Positions 18,237 to 28,120 of a stretch of 64,000 nt of DNA are shown here, piece by piece (positions within the stretch are counted from its first letter, which is position 1; each line of letters begins with the position of its first letter). The translations under genes were made by a program, and so were the position numbers. Below the pieces are notes generated by a model. It saw only the letters and a program-made list of their open reading frames with translations, searched no databases and was not told where the DNA came from. The stretch comes from Falsiroseomonas stagni DSM 19981 (GTDB lineage Bacteria; Pseudomonadota; Alphaproteobacteria; Acetobacterales; Acetobacteraceae). The stretch is taken from assembly GCF_900114315.1 (NCBI RefSeq), contig NZ_FOSQ01000014.1, positions 1 to 64,000 on the forward strand, in the 5' to 3' direction.

Positions 18237-19232
18237 TCATTCCAGGCGGACATCGGCGGCGCGAATCACGTCGCGCCACTTGGGAGGCTCCGCCGCCAGG
18301 AAGCGGGCGAATTCGGCGGGGGTGTTGCCCACCGTCTCGAAGCCCAGCGTCGCGATCCGGCTGGCGACCTCCGGCCGCTTGATGGCGGTGGCGAAGACGT
18401 CATGCAGCCGGGCGATGATCGGCGCCGGCGTGCCCGCCGGGGCGAGCAGCCCGTACCAGGCTTCCACGCTGATGGCGGGGCCGCCGGATTCGGCCATGGT
18501 CGGCACCTCCGGGAAGGCGCCGAAGCGGCGGGGCGTGGTGACGGCCAGCGCCTTCAGCAGGCCGGCGCGGACATGCTGGATGGATTGCGGGCTGTCGAAG
18601 AACACCGCCGTGTCGCCGCGCATCACCGATTGCGTGGCATCCGGCGTCTGCCGGTAGGTGACGTTGGTCATCTGGATGCCGGCTTCCCGCAGGAACATCT
18701 CGGTCGCGAGATGCGGCACGGTGCCGTTGCCGGCTGTCGCGTAGTTCAGCGCGCCTGGGCGGCGCTTCGCCTCCGCCACCAGGTCGGCGATGGTGGCGAA
18801 GGGCAGGCGCGGGTTGGTCACGACCAGCAGCGGGCCGGTGGTGAGCATCGAGATCGGCGCGAAGGCCGTGGCGGGGTCATAGCCCAGGTCCCGGTAGAGG
18901 AACTGGTTGATGACCAGGGGGGAGGAGGCGTTGAGCGCCAGGGTGTAGCCATCCGGCGCCGCCTGGGCGACGATCCGGCTGCCGAGGTTGCCGCCGGCGC
19001 CGGCCCGGTTCTCGATCACCAGAGGCTGGCCGAGCGCGGCGCCGACGGGTTCCGCGAGCAGCCGCGCCACCACATCGGTCGGGCCGCCGGCGCCGAAGGG
19101 CACCACCACGCGGATGGGGCGGTCCGGCCAATTGCCCTGGGCACGGGCGATGCCGGGCAGGTTGATGCCAAGCGGGGCGAGCATCCCGGCCAGGGCCGGG
19201 AGGTGGCGGCGGGTCAGCATGGCCATGGTCAT
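18237..19232 (-). CDS. Bug-family tripartite tricarboxylate transporter binding protein
   Basis: A 331-residue periplasmic protein. A Tat-like or Sec signal (RRHLPALAG..., cleavage near ARAQG) precedes the Bug fold. Hallmarks are WPDRPIRVVVPFGAGGPTDV, ENRAGAGGNLGS and YRQTPDATQSV. Bug proteins bind small carboxylates, aromatic acids or amides, often as solute receptors for TctAB permeases. No tctA or tctB is in the window, so this is an orphan receptor. Its start overlaps the stop of the upstream Bug gene by four bases. The ligand cannot be read from sequence. Confidence 0.88.
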   Translation of the reverse strand: MTMAMLTRRHLPALAGMLAPLGINLPGIARAQGNWPDRPIRVVVPFGAGGPTDVVARLLAEPVGAALGQPLVIENRAGAGGNLGSRIVAQAAPDGYTLALNASSPLVINQFLYRDLGYDPATAFAPISMLTTGPLLVVTNPRLPFATIADLVAEAKRRPGALNYATAGNGTVPHLATEMFLREAGIQMTNVTYRQTPDATQSVMRGDTAVFFDSPQSIQHVRAGLLKALAVTTPRRFGAFPEVPTMAESGGPAISVEAWYGLLAPAGTPAPIIARLHDVFATAIKRPEVASRIATLGFETVGNTPAEFARFLAAEPPKWRDVIRAADVRLE

Positions 19233-20197
19233 TCCGGCTGGATGCGGGCAGCGGCGACGAGGGCCTGGTTGCGCGGGATCTCGGCCGCGATGTAGCGGGC
19301 GAAGGCGTCGGGCGATTCCGCCACCGGCGTCAGGCCGAGATCCGCCATGCGGGCATTCACCGCGGGCTCCATCGCCGCCTGGTTCACCTGGGCGTTGATG
19401 CGGGTGACGATGTCGGCCGCCAGGCCCCGCGGGCCCCAGATGCCGGTCCAGCCATCCAGCACCATGTCGGCGAAGCCGGCCTCCACCATCGTCGGCACAT
19501 CCGGCAGCACGCGCTGCCGCGCGGCGGAGAGCACGCCATAGGCGCGCAGCCGCCCGTCCCGGATCAGCGGCATGGAAGGGCCGAGCGGGGCGATGAACAG
19601 GCTGACGGCGCCGGAGACGAGGTCGTTCATCGCCGGGCCCGTGCCGCGATAGCTGACGAAGGTCGTCGTGACGTTCAGCTTCTGCCAGATCGCCGCCGTG
19701 GCCAGCTGGCCGACCGAGCCCAGCGAGGAACCGGCGAAGGAGAAATCATCCGGCCTGGTCCGGATGGCGGTGAGCAGCTGGTCGAGGGTCCTGGGCGCCA
19801 GGGCGGTGCCGCCCACGATGACGTAGGGGACGGAGACGGTGCGCGCGATCGGCGTGAAATCGGCCTGCAGGTCGAAGGGCACGTTGCGCTGCACGAAGGG
19901 CAGCACGGTCAGCACCTCGTTCGAATAGAGGAAGGTGGTGCCATCCGCCGCGCTGCGGGCGACGGTCTCCGCGCCGACCGCGCCATTGGCGCCGGAGCGG
20001 TTCTCGATCACCCAGTTCTGGCCCAGCAGTTCCGCCGCGCGCGGCGCGATGAGGCGCGCGGTCAGGTCGGTGGTGCCGCCGGGGGGATAGGGGACGACGA
20101 TGCGGGTGCTGCGCGTGGATTGCGCCAGGGTGGCGCGGGACAGGGCGGGCATGGCGAGTGCGGCCACCGCCAGGCGGCGCGTGATGCGGATGGTCAT
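19229..20197 (-). CDS. Bug-family tripartite tricarboxylate transporter binding protein
   Basis: A 322-residue periplasmic protein with an N-terminal signal peptide ending near TLAQS. The Bug signatures are RIVVPYPPGGTTDLTARL, ENRSGANGAVGAE and VSYRGTGPAMNDLVSGAV. A strong ribosome-binding site (GGAGGGG) precedes the ATG. It is translationally coupled to the next Bug gene. The gene lies 76 bp downstream of mccA on the same strand and could be part of that unit. Its divergence from the coupled Bug protein suggests the two bind different ligands. Confidence 0.88.
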   Translation of the reverse strand: MTIRITRRLAVAALAMPALSRATLAQSTRSTRIVVPYPPGGTTDLTARLIAPRAAELLGQNWVIENRSGANGAVGAETVARSAADGTTFLYSNEVLTVLPFVQRNVPFDLQADFTPIARTVSVPYVIVGGTALAPRTLDQLLTAIRTRPDDFSFAGSSLGSVGQLATAAIWQKLNVTTTFVSYRGTGPAMNDLVSGAVSLFIAPLGPSMPLIRDGRLRAYGVLSAARQRVLPDVPTMVEAGFADMVLDGWTGIWGPRGLAADIVTRINAQVNQAAMEPAVNARMADLGLTPVAESPDAFARYIAAEIPRNQALVAAARIQPE

Positions 20198-20273
20198 GAA
20201 CGTCCCCTCCCCGCCGCGTGAACCGTGGCGGAATTGCTTCAGTGCCTAAGCATCGGGGCGTGGGAGGTTCCGG

Positions 20274-22256
<1,983 letters not shown>

Positions 22257-22313
22257 GGGGAAGGCCCTGCCTTCCCCATACCCCATCCGCCAGGGGGCAG
22301 AGCCCCCTGGACC
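22257..22313 (-). repeat. double-hairpin intergenic repeat, copy 2
   Basis: Read on the minus strand: GGTCCAGGGGGC-TCT-GCCCCCTGG, then GCGGATGGGGTAT, then GGGGAAGGC-AGG-GCCTTCCCC. It matches copy 1 (9726-9784) with paired changes that keep both stems. Its last hairpin touches the mccA start codon, so the only purine-rich ribosome-binding candidates are within the stem-loop. Confidence 0.8.
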
Positions 22314-22329
22314 ATCGGCAATTGGAGAC

Positions 22330-22384
22330 GGTCCAGGGGCGGTTCGCCCCTGGCCGGGGGTGCAGGGGGGCGGCGCCCCCCTGC
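22330..22384 (+). repeat. double-hairpin intergenic repeat, variant copy 3
   Basis: CGGTCCAGGGGCG-GTT-CGCCCCTGG (22330-22353) is followed by GCAGGGGGG-CGGCG-CCCCCCTGC (22362-22384). The leading CGGTCCAGG is shared with copy 1, while the second hairpin differs. It faces copy 2 head to head across 16 bp, so the gap between mccB and mccA is almost entirely hairpins. Confidence 0.7.
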
Positions 22385-22398
22385 CTCGACAGTGCCCC

Positions 22399-24021
22399 TC
22401 ACGTCCGGAACACCCCGAAGCGGGGTTCGCCCTGCCAGCCAGGCACTGGGTTGTTCCGCGCCGCCGAGAGGCACAGCCCCAGCACCATCCGCGTATCCTC
22501 CGGCGCGATCACGCCATCATCCCAGAGTCGCGCGCTGGCATAGGTCGGGTTGCCCTGGGTCTCGTATTGCGCCTCGATCGGGGCCTTGAAGCGCGCCTCC
22601 TCCTCCGCGCTCCACTGGCCGCCCTTGGCCTCGATCACGTCGCGGCGGAGGGTGGACAGCACGCTGGCCGCCTGGGGGCCGCCCATGACGCCGATGCGGG
22701 CGTTGGGCCACATGAAGAGGAAGCGCGGGCCGTAGGCGCGGCCGCACATGCCGTAATTCCCGGCGCCGAAGCTGCCGCCGATGATGATGGTGAATTTCGG
22801 CACGCGGGCGGTGGCGACGGCGGTCACCATCTTGGCGCCGTCCTTGGCGATGCCCCCGGCCTCGTATTTCCGGCCGACCATGAAGCCGGTGATGTTCTGG
22901 AGGAACACCAGCGGGATGCCGCGCTGGTCGCAGAGTTCGATGAAATGCGCGCCCTTCTGCGCGGATTCCCCGAACAGCACGCCGTTATTGGCGACGATGC
23001 CGATGCGGTAGCCCCAGAGCCTGGCGAAGCCGGTGACGAGGGTGGTGCCGTAGAGCGGCTTGAACTCCTCGAACTCGCTGCCGTCGACCAGGCGGGCGAT
23101 GACCTGCCGCACATCATAGGGCTCCCGCAGGTCGGCCGGGATGACGCCGCCGATCTCGGCTTCGGGGTAGAGCGGCGGGCGGGGTTCGGCGATGTCGGCG
23201 AAGCCCGCCGGCTTGGCGCGGTTTAGGCCGGCGACGATGCGGCGCGCCAGGCCCAGCGCGTGCTGGTCGCTCTCCGCCATGTGATCGGTGACGCCGGAGG
23301 TGCGGCTGTGGAGGTCGGCGCCGCCGAGATCCTCGGCGGAGACGACCTCCCCGGTCGCGGCCTTCACCAAGGGGGGGCCGGCCAGGAAGATGGTGCCCTG
23401 GTTGCGGACGATGATGGCCTCGTCCGACATGGCGGGGACATAGGCGCCGCCGGCTGTGCAGCTGCCCATCACCACCGCGATCTGCGGGATCCCCGCGGCG
23501 GACATCCGGGCCTGGTTGAAGAAGATGCGGCCGAAATGGTCGCGGTCCGGGAAGACCTCATCCTGGTTCGGCAGGTTGGCGCCGCCGCTATCCACCAGAT
23601 AGAGGCAGGGCAGGCGGTTGGCTTCCGCGATCTCCTGCGCCCGCAGGTGCTTCTTCACCGTCATGGGGTAGTAGGTGCCGCCCTTCACCGTCGCGTCATT
23701 GGCGACGATGACGCATTCGCGGCCGGAGACGCGGCCGATGCCGGTGATGAGGCCGGCGGCGGGAATCTCCTCTCCATACATCCCCTGCGCCGCGAGCTGG
23801 CTGAATTCGAGGAAGGGGGAGGCCGGGTCGATCAGGGTGCGGATGCGGTCGCGCGGCAGGAGTTTTCCGCGGTCCGTATGGCGCTTGCGGGCGGTTTCAC
23901 CGCCGCCGAGCCGGATGCGTTCCACCGTCGCGCGGAGATCTGCGACAAGGGCCGCCATGCGGGCAGCATTGGCGCGGAAGCTGTCGCTGCGCGGGTCGGC
24001 GCTGGTCGGGATCACGCCCAT
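22399..24021 (-). CDS. mccB: acyl-CoA carboxylase beta subunit (methylcrotonyl-CoA carboxylase type)
   Basis: A 540-residue carboxyltransferase with two crotonase-like halves. It shows [40 protein letters not shown] and [18 protein letters not shown]. The second half has [40 protein letters not shown] and [10 protein letters not shown]. These are typical of MCC beta rather than propionyl-CoA carboxylase. With the biotin-bearing alpha subunit it would carboxylate 3-methylcrotonyl-CoA in leucine breakdown. It lies upstream of mccA on the same strand, separated by 142 bp of hairpin repeats, which may set the subunit ratio. Confidence 0.9.
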   Translation of the reverse strand: MGVIPTSADPRSDSFRANAARMAALVADLRATVERIRLGGGETARKRHTDRGKLLPRDRIRTLIDPASPFLEFSQLAAQGMYGEEIPAAGLITGIGRVSGRECVIVANDATVKGGTYYPMTVKKHLRAQEIAEANRLPCLYLVDSGGANLPNQDEVFPDRDHFGRIFFNQARMSAAGIPQIAVVMGSCTAGGAYVPAMSDEAIIVRNQGTIFLAGPPLVKAATGEVVSAEDLGGADLHSRTSGVTDHMAESDQHALGLARRIVAGLNRAKPAGFADIAEPRPPLYPEAEIGGVIPADLREPYDVRQVIARLVDGSEFEEFKPLYGTTLVTGFARLWGYRIGIVANNGVLFGESAQKGAHFIELCDQRGIPLVFLQNITGFMVGRKYEAGGIAKDGAKMVTAVATARVPKFTIIIGGSFGAGNYGMCGRAYGPRFLFMWPNARIGVMGGPQAASVLSTLRRDVIEAKGGQWSAEEEARFKAPIEAQYETQGNPTYASARLWDDGVIAPEDTRMVLGLCLSAARNNPVPGWQGEPRFGVFRT

Positions 24022-24134
24022 GGCGGGCCCGCCCGGAATCCCACGCAGCCTGCCACGCGATGCCCCCCTTCTTGCTTCGGGTGCTAGTGCCGCACGGCGG
24101 GCGGCGTGGCGTCAATCCTGGGGTGGAACACCCC

Positions 24135-24166
24135 AAAAAAGGAAAGGGGCGCCTTTCGGCGCCCCC
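24135..24166 (-). terminator. Rho-independent terminator of the OmpA-type gene
   Basis: On the minus strand GGGGCGCC-GAAA-GGCGCCCC (24146-24165) is followed by TTTCCTTTTTT, 36 bases after the stop of the OmpA-type gene. This is the clearest intrinsic terminator in the window. Confidence 0.85.
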
Positions 24167-24201
24167 AACCCGTAGCCTCGTTCGCGAAGGTCGCGCGCTG
24201 A

Positions 24202-25290
24202 TCAGCGCAGGACGATCTCGACGCGGCGGTTCTGCGGCTCGCGCACGCCGTCCGCAGTCGGGACGAGCGGGCGGCTCTCGCCGAAGGCCTGGATGGCCAT
24301 GGCGGAGCGGGCAACGCCACGGCGCTCGAGTTCCGCGGCCACGGCGGCGGCGCGGCGCTCGGACAGGCGCTGGTTGTACTGCGGCGTACCGGAACGGTCG
24401 GCGTGGCCGGAGACTTCGATCCGGGTCGTGCCGGTGCGGCTGTTGGTCGCGGCCTCGCCGATGATCTGGCGAGCGCGGTCCGTCAGGTCGGCGCGGTCGA
24501 AGTCGAAGAACACCAGGTAGGTGCGCGGGGCGGCCGGGGCGACGACCGGCGTCGGGGCGACGACCGGGGCCGGCGGCGGCGTCACGCCGAAGGCGTAGCG
24601 CAGGCCGATGAGCAGGCTGTGGTTGTAGTTGTCCACATCGGTCGAACCGCGGGTGGTCGTGCCGGTGGTCCGGACGTCGATGTTCGGCTGCAGCGTGCCC
24701 ATGAAGCGGTATTCGGCGGTGACCGCCAGGCCGGGGGCCGCGGCGATCGGGAAGGCCGCGCCGACGATGGCCTGGTAGGCGAACTGGCCGTCGTCACCAT
24801 CAATCGTCACGGACGCGCCGTTGGACGAGCGGGCGCGGACACCGTCGTAGGAATGCCACTGATAGCCGGCACCGACGCCGACATACGGGGTCATGAAGGA
24901 CCCGGCGCCCAGGTCGAAGTCATACAGGGCATTCGCCATGATGCCGTAGGACGTCGCCGTGCCGCTCGAGCGCAGCGGGCGGGTGTTGAAGCCCGTGATG
25001 CTGTCCACCTCGTTGGTGCGGTAGCTGGCTTCGAGCTCAGCGCGGACGCCATTGCCGAAGCCATAGCCGAGGCTGACGACGCCAACCCAGCCGTAGCTAA
25101 ACTCGACGGTAGCCGAGCGGTCAGCGCGGGTCAGGCCAGCGGCCAGCGGGCCAGAGATGGAGACGTCCGACTCTTGCAGCAGGTTCACGCCGGCGCCCGC
25201 GCCGACATAGAGGCCGCTGATGGGCTGGGCCTGGGCCGCCAGCGGCAGCGCCAGGAAGGTCGCCGCCAGAAGGGCGTTGCGAATACGCAT
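24202..25290 (-). CDS. OmpA-type outer membrane protein with beta-barrel
   Basis: A 362-residue protein. The signal peptide ends in AQAQP (about residue 23). An eight-stranded barrel domain (about 27-220; alternating strands such as LYVGAGAGVNL, FSYGWVGVVSLGYGF) is followed by a Pro/Ala/Val hinge and an OmpA C-terminal peptidoglycan-binding domain (YLVFFDFDRADLT, VSGHADRSGTPQYNQRLSERR). It is an abundant-type structural protein of the outer membrane. Three ATGs stand in tandem (25296, 25293, 25290) after AGGAG. The last gives the best spacing (8 bases) and the neatest signal peptide. A strong terminator follows the gene. Confidence 0.88.
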   Translation of the reverse strand: MRIRNALLAATFLALPLAAQAQPISGLYVGAGAGVNLLQESDVSISGPLAAGLTRADRSATVEFSYGWVGVVSLGYGFGNGVRAELEASYRTNEVDSITGFNTRPLRSSGTATSYGIMANALYDFDLGAGSFMTPYVGVGAGYQWHSYDGVRARSSNGASVTIDGDDGQFAYQAIVGAAFPIAAAPGLAVTAEYRFMGTLQPNIDVRTTGTTTRGSTDVDNYNHSLLIGLRYAFGVTPPPAPVVAPTPVVAPAAPRTYLVFFDFDRADLTDRARQIIGEAATNSRTGTTRIEVSGHADRSGTPQYNQRLSERRAAAVAAELERRGVARSAMAIQAFGESRPLVPTADGVREPQNRRVEIVLR

Positions 25291-25453
25291 CATCATCGCT
25301 CCTTTGTCCCCGACTTCGCCGGGGGGGTCGGTCATTACCGCTGACGCGGTTGCCGGATCGACGCTTATGTAGAACGGCCGGGCGCCCAAGGCGAGAGGGA
25401 CCTGCCGGGAACCTCGCGGGTCGCGTGTGTCTGTGGCCCCAGGGCCACACCCC

Positions 25454-26266
25454 TTAAGCACCCTTGCCACACAGGGCCTTCACCTCCCGCGCCTTCGCCG
25501 CGCAGGCCGCCGCCAGGAAGCCCAGATCCGTCCCGGTGGAGACATAGCGCGCCCCCATGCCGACGATCTCCGCCACAAGGTCGGGGCGGGAGGCCAGGCC
25601 GCCGATCCCCACATGCTTCCCCCGGCCCCGGGCGGCATCGATGATCCGGCGATAGGCATCGCGGACGCGCGGATCGTCGTAGCGGCCGGGGATGCCCATT
25701 TCCGCGGTCAGGTCGTTGGTGCCGACCAGCACCATGTCCACGCCCTCCACCGCCACGATCTCCTCCACCCGGTCCAGGGCCTCCAGCGTCTCGACCATCG
25801 GGATCACCATCGTGGCGGCGTCCAGCACCGGGTTGGCGAGGCTGGCGGGGAAGGACCGGAAGCCGAACTGGGGCAGCGGCGCCGCGGCCGATCGCGTGCC
25901 GAGCGGCGCGAATCGGGCCATGGCCACCACCGCCTTCGCATCCTCCGCCGACCGGACATGGGGGGCGATGATGCCGAGCGAGCCGGCATCCAGCACGCGG
26001 CCGACATACTCCGGCGTCAGCGCGGGGACGCGAACGAAGGGGGTGATGCCCGCCGCCAGCGCCGCCATGCAGACCTGCCCCGTCATGTCGAGCGTCAGCG
26101 GGCTGTGCTCCATATCCACATAAAGGCTGTCGAAGCCCGCGCTGGCCGCGATCTGGGCGATCTCGATCCCGCGCACCAGGCGCACGGTCATGGAGGCGAC
26201 GACCTCGTCCCGGGCCAGCTTCTCCCGCACCAGGTTGCGCAGGATGTCGGCGGGCTGGACGGTCAT
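25454..26266 (-). CDS. HpcH/HpaI aldolase / citrate-lyase family protein
   Basis: A 270-residue TIM-barrel protein. Conserved features are VDMEHSPL (substrate-binding loop), the metal-binding Glu in MVETLEALDRVEEI and the metal-binding Asp in VGTNDLTAEMG. Members cleave 2-keto-4-hydroxy acids to pyruvate and an aldehyde, or act on related compounds. It stands alone, divergent from small genes to the right. A second, different member of the family lies at 48612-49421. The exact substrate is unknown. Confidence 0.85.
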   Translation of the reverse strand: MTVQPADILRNLVREKLARDEVVASMTVRLVRGIEIAQIAASAGFDSLYVDMEHSPLTLDMTGQVCMAALAAGITPFVRVPALTPEYVGRVLDAGSLGIIAPHVRSAEDAKAVVAMARFAPLGTRSAAAPLPQFGFRSFPASLANPVLDAATMVIPMVETLEALDRVEEIVAVEGVDMVLVGTNDLTAEMGIPGRYDDPRVRDAYRRIIDAARGRGKHVGIGGLASRPDLVAEIVGMGARYVSTGTDLGFLAAACAAKAREVKALCGKGA

Positions 26267-26364
26267 GCGGCGGGCTCCGGGATGGCGGGCGGGGCCGGGC
26301 GGCCGGATGGCAGCGGCCGCGGGCGATCCCCTCCCCTTGTTGGCGCAAGCCTAGGCACCGCTCC

Positions 26365-26570
26365 TCATCCGCCGCAATCCGCGCGGGCGATGCGGCCCAG
26401 GTCGAGCCGCGCCCGGCCCGCGGCCTCCGGGGGGGGATCGGCGCGAAGGCCGCGAAGAGGGGCAGGCACAGCGACTCCAGCCGGCCGGGATCCTGCCGCG
26501 CGGCCAGGGCCGCGCGCGCCTCCCCGAGTCGCGGCCCGAAGGCGCGGCGCGGAGAGGCATCCGCCGGGCC
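26365..26570 (-). pseudogene. possible frameshifted small gene in the gap 26267-26653
   Basis: The 387-bp gap holds no intact gene. On the minus strand one frame reads GPRLGEARAALAARQDPGRL and continues through LCLPLFAAFAPIPP with almost only G or C in third positions. At a run of eight C (26429-26436 on the plus strand as G) the coding pattern moves to another frame, PEAAGRARLDLGRIARADCG, and stops at about 26369. One extra C would join them. No start is visible in the first frame. A second shift to the frame opening at 26644 (MARVMERIKNINVARRA) would be needed. Family unknown. Confidence 0.3.
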
Positions 26571-26653
26571 CGGGTGGCATGGTGCTGCAACGCCGCGCGG
26601 CGGGCCACGTTGATGTTCTTGATTCGTTCCATGACTCGCGCCATGCTGGGGCC

Positions 26654-26932
26654 ATGCCCGAAGCGCCCCTTCCCCCCGGTGCTCTGCCTGCCGCCCTCCT
26701 GCCGCTGTCGGCCCCGAAGCCCGGGGCCTGCCCGGCCTGGCTGGATGCGGCCACCTTCGCCCTGATGGGCAGGGCCGCCGCCGGGGCCGGGCCGTCGGAG
26801 GATCCCACGGCGCTGGCGCGGGAGGTGGCGGCCGCGCGCTACCCCGCCCTGCCCGCGGCCCTGCTGAGCGAGGCGGCCCTGCTGGCAACGGGTGCCGCCA
26901 GGCCGGCGCGGACCGAGGGAGACGCGCCATGA
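26654..26932 (+). CDS. small hypothetical protein
   Basis: A 92-residue protein rich in Ala, Pro and Leu (PGALPAALLPLSAPKPG, WLDAATFALMGRAAAGAG, YPALPAALLSEAALLATGAA). It has no recognisable domain, signal peptide or membrane helix. Third-position GC is high as in neighbouring genes. The stop overlaps the start of the next small gene by four bases (ATGA), which supports both being real. Function unknown. Confidence 0.55.
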   Translation: MPEAPLPPGALPAALLPLSAPKPGACPAWLDAATFALMGRAAAGAGPSEDPTALAREVAAARYPALPAALLSEAALLATGAARPARTEGDAP

Positions 26933-27159
26933 CCCCGCCGCCGAGCATCCTCGGCCAGACCCGGTGGGAGTGGGAGGGCGGGGGCATCCGCTTCCGCCTC
27001 TGGACCCGCCCGGTGGTCGGCCAGGGCGGCCGCAGCGTGGTGCCCGTGACCCTGCTGTGGCGCCGGCCCGACGGCAGCGGCGGCATGGCGCGCTGCGGCG
27101 GGTTGATCGAGGCGATGGAACGCGTGGCGGAAGTCCTGGCCGCGCCGCCGGCCCCCTAG
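26929..27159 (+). CDS. small hypothetical protein
   Basis: A 76-residue protein with several Trp and Arg (GQTRWEWEGGGIRFRLWTRP, VTLLWRRPDGSGG), probably a small beta-rich domain. It is translationally coupled to the preceding 92-residue protein. No family is recognised. It ends 52 bp before the convergent tRNA-Arg gene. Confidence 0.55.
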   Translation: MTPPPSILGQTRWEWEGGGIRFRLWTRPVVGQGGRSVVPVTLLWRRPDGSGGMARCGGLIEAMERVAEVLAAPPAP

Positions 27160-27211
27160 CGAGCGGCAGGCGGGGGCGAGGCGTGCGGCGCGCAACCCGG
27201 GGGAAGGGGAA

Positions 27212-27285
27212 TGTCCTCGGCGGGATTCGAACCCACGGCCCCCAGATTAGGAATCTGGTGCTCTATCCTGCTGAGCTACGAGGAC
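27212..27285 (-). tRNA. tRNA-Arg (anticodon CCT)
   Basis: Read on the minus strand, GTCCTCG pairs with CGAGGAC to form the acceptor stem. The D-arm is GCTC...GAGC. The anticodon stem CCAGA/TCTGG carries loop TTCCTAA, giving anticodon CCT for the rare AGG codon. The T-arm is GTGGG-TTCGAAT-CCCGC. The gene is 74 bases with discriminator A, and CCA is not encoded. Confidence 0.95.
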
Positions 27286-27399
27286 GCCCCCTCCCGGATA
27301 GCACAGGCCGCCTGCGCCATGCGAGGGGGGCGGAAATCCCGCGCGACGCCAGCCCGTTCGTCGCCCCAGGTCCCGTCACGAACGACCGAGGGAGGGACC

Positions 27400-27837
27400 A
27401 TGGCCAGCAGCATCCGTGACATCGACATCGCCGGCCTCACGAACGCGCATGCGCTGGAAGCCCAGGCCATCCAGCCCATCAACCGCCAGGTCAAGCGGAT
27501 CGAGAACCACCCGGAGATGCGGGAGCGCCTCCGCCTGCATGGGGAGGAGAGCAGGCGCCTGCAGGAACGCGTGGCGCAGATCCTGGACGCGCTCGGCACC
27601 TCGCCCTTCGGCTGCAAGGACATCGGCACCTCGCTGATGGGCAATGTCGCGGCGATCGCCAGCTACCGGTCCGTGCTGACCATGGCGGAGGCCGCCGGCG
27701 ATACCGGCGCGCCGCGCCTGCTGGAACAGAACCTGCGGGACGAGATGGCCTTGGCCCGGTGGATCGAGGAGCATCTGGACGCCACCACCCGCCGCACCAC
27801 GCAACGGGAGAGTACGGGCCAGACCGCCGGGGTTTGA
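27400..27837 (+). CDS. DUF892 / YciE-YciF family ferritin-like protein
   Basis: A 145-residue all-helical protein. It shows RQVKRIENHPEMRERLRLHG, ESRRLQERVAQILDALG, SLMGNVAAIASYRSVLTMAE and NLRDEMALARWIEEHL. This matches the four-helix ferritin-like DUF892 family that is induced by stress in enterobacteria. Glu and His residues at typical di-iron spacing are present (E-N-H, E-E-S-R). A good ribosome-binding site (GGAGGGA) precedes the ATG at 27400. No neighbour clarifies its role. Confidence 0.75.
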   Translation: MASSIRDIDIAGLTNAHALEAQAIQPINRQVKRIENHPEMRERLRLHGEESRRLQERVAQILDALGTSPFGCKDIGTSLMGNVAAIASYRSVLTMAEAAGDTGAPRLLEQNLRDEMALARWIEEHLDATTRRTTQRESTGQTAGV

Positions 27838-27928
27838 GCGCGCCGGGCGGGGGCAGCCGCAAGCCCCCTCCCCTTCACGCTGGGGCCAGGGCGCGCATAC
27901 TGCCGGCGACCATTCCCGGAGGCGCGCC

Positions 27929-28120
27929 GTGGCAGACCCCTATCCCGAAGCCGTCTTCGACGCCGCCATGGCGCGGGCCGGCATCGTGCTCACGGAGGCC
28001 GAGCGTGCCACGCTGATCGGCGTGTCGCGCCACATCGCCGCCAGCACCGCCCGCATCCGCACGGAACGGCCGGTGGGCCTGGAACCCGCGACGATCTTCG
28101 TGCCGGGGCAGAACACATGA
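27929..28120 (+). CDS. AtzG/GatC-like small partner of the amidase
   Basis: A 63-residue protein. Helices (YPEAVFDAAMARAGIVL, EAERATLIGVSRHIAASTAR) are followed by an extended tail with LEPATIFVPG. Size, tail motif and position match the short DUF4089/AtzG-like proteins that form a GatC-like belt round AtzE-type amidases. The stop overlaps the amidase start by four bases. It is inferred to be needed for folding or activity of that amidase. Confidence 0.65.
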   Translation: MADPYPEAVFDAAMARAGIVLTEAERATLIGVSRHIAASTARIRTERPVGLEPATIFVPGQNT

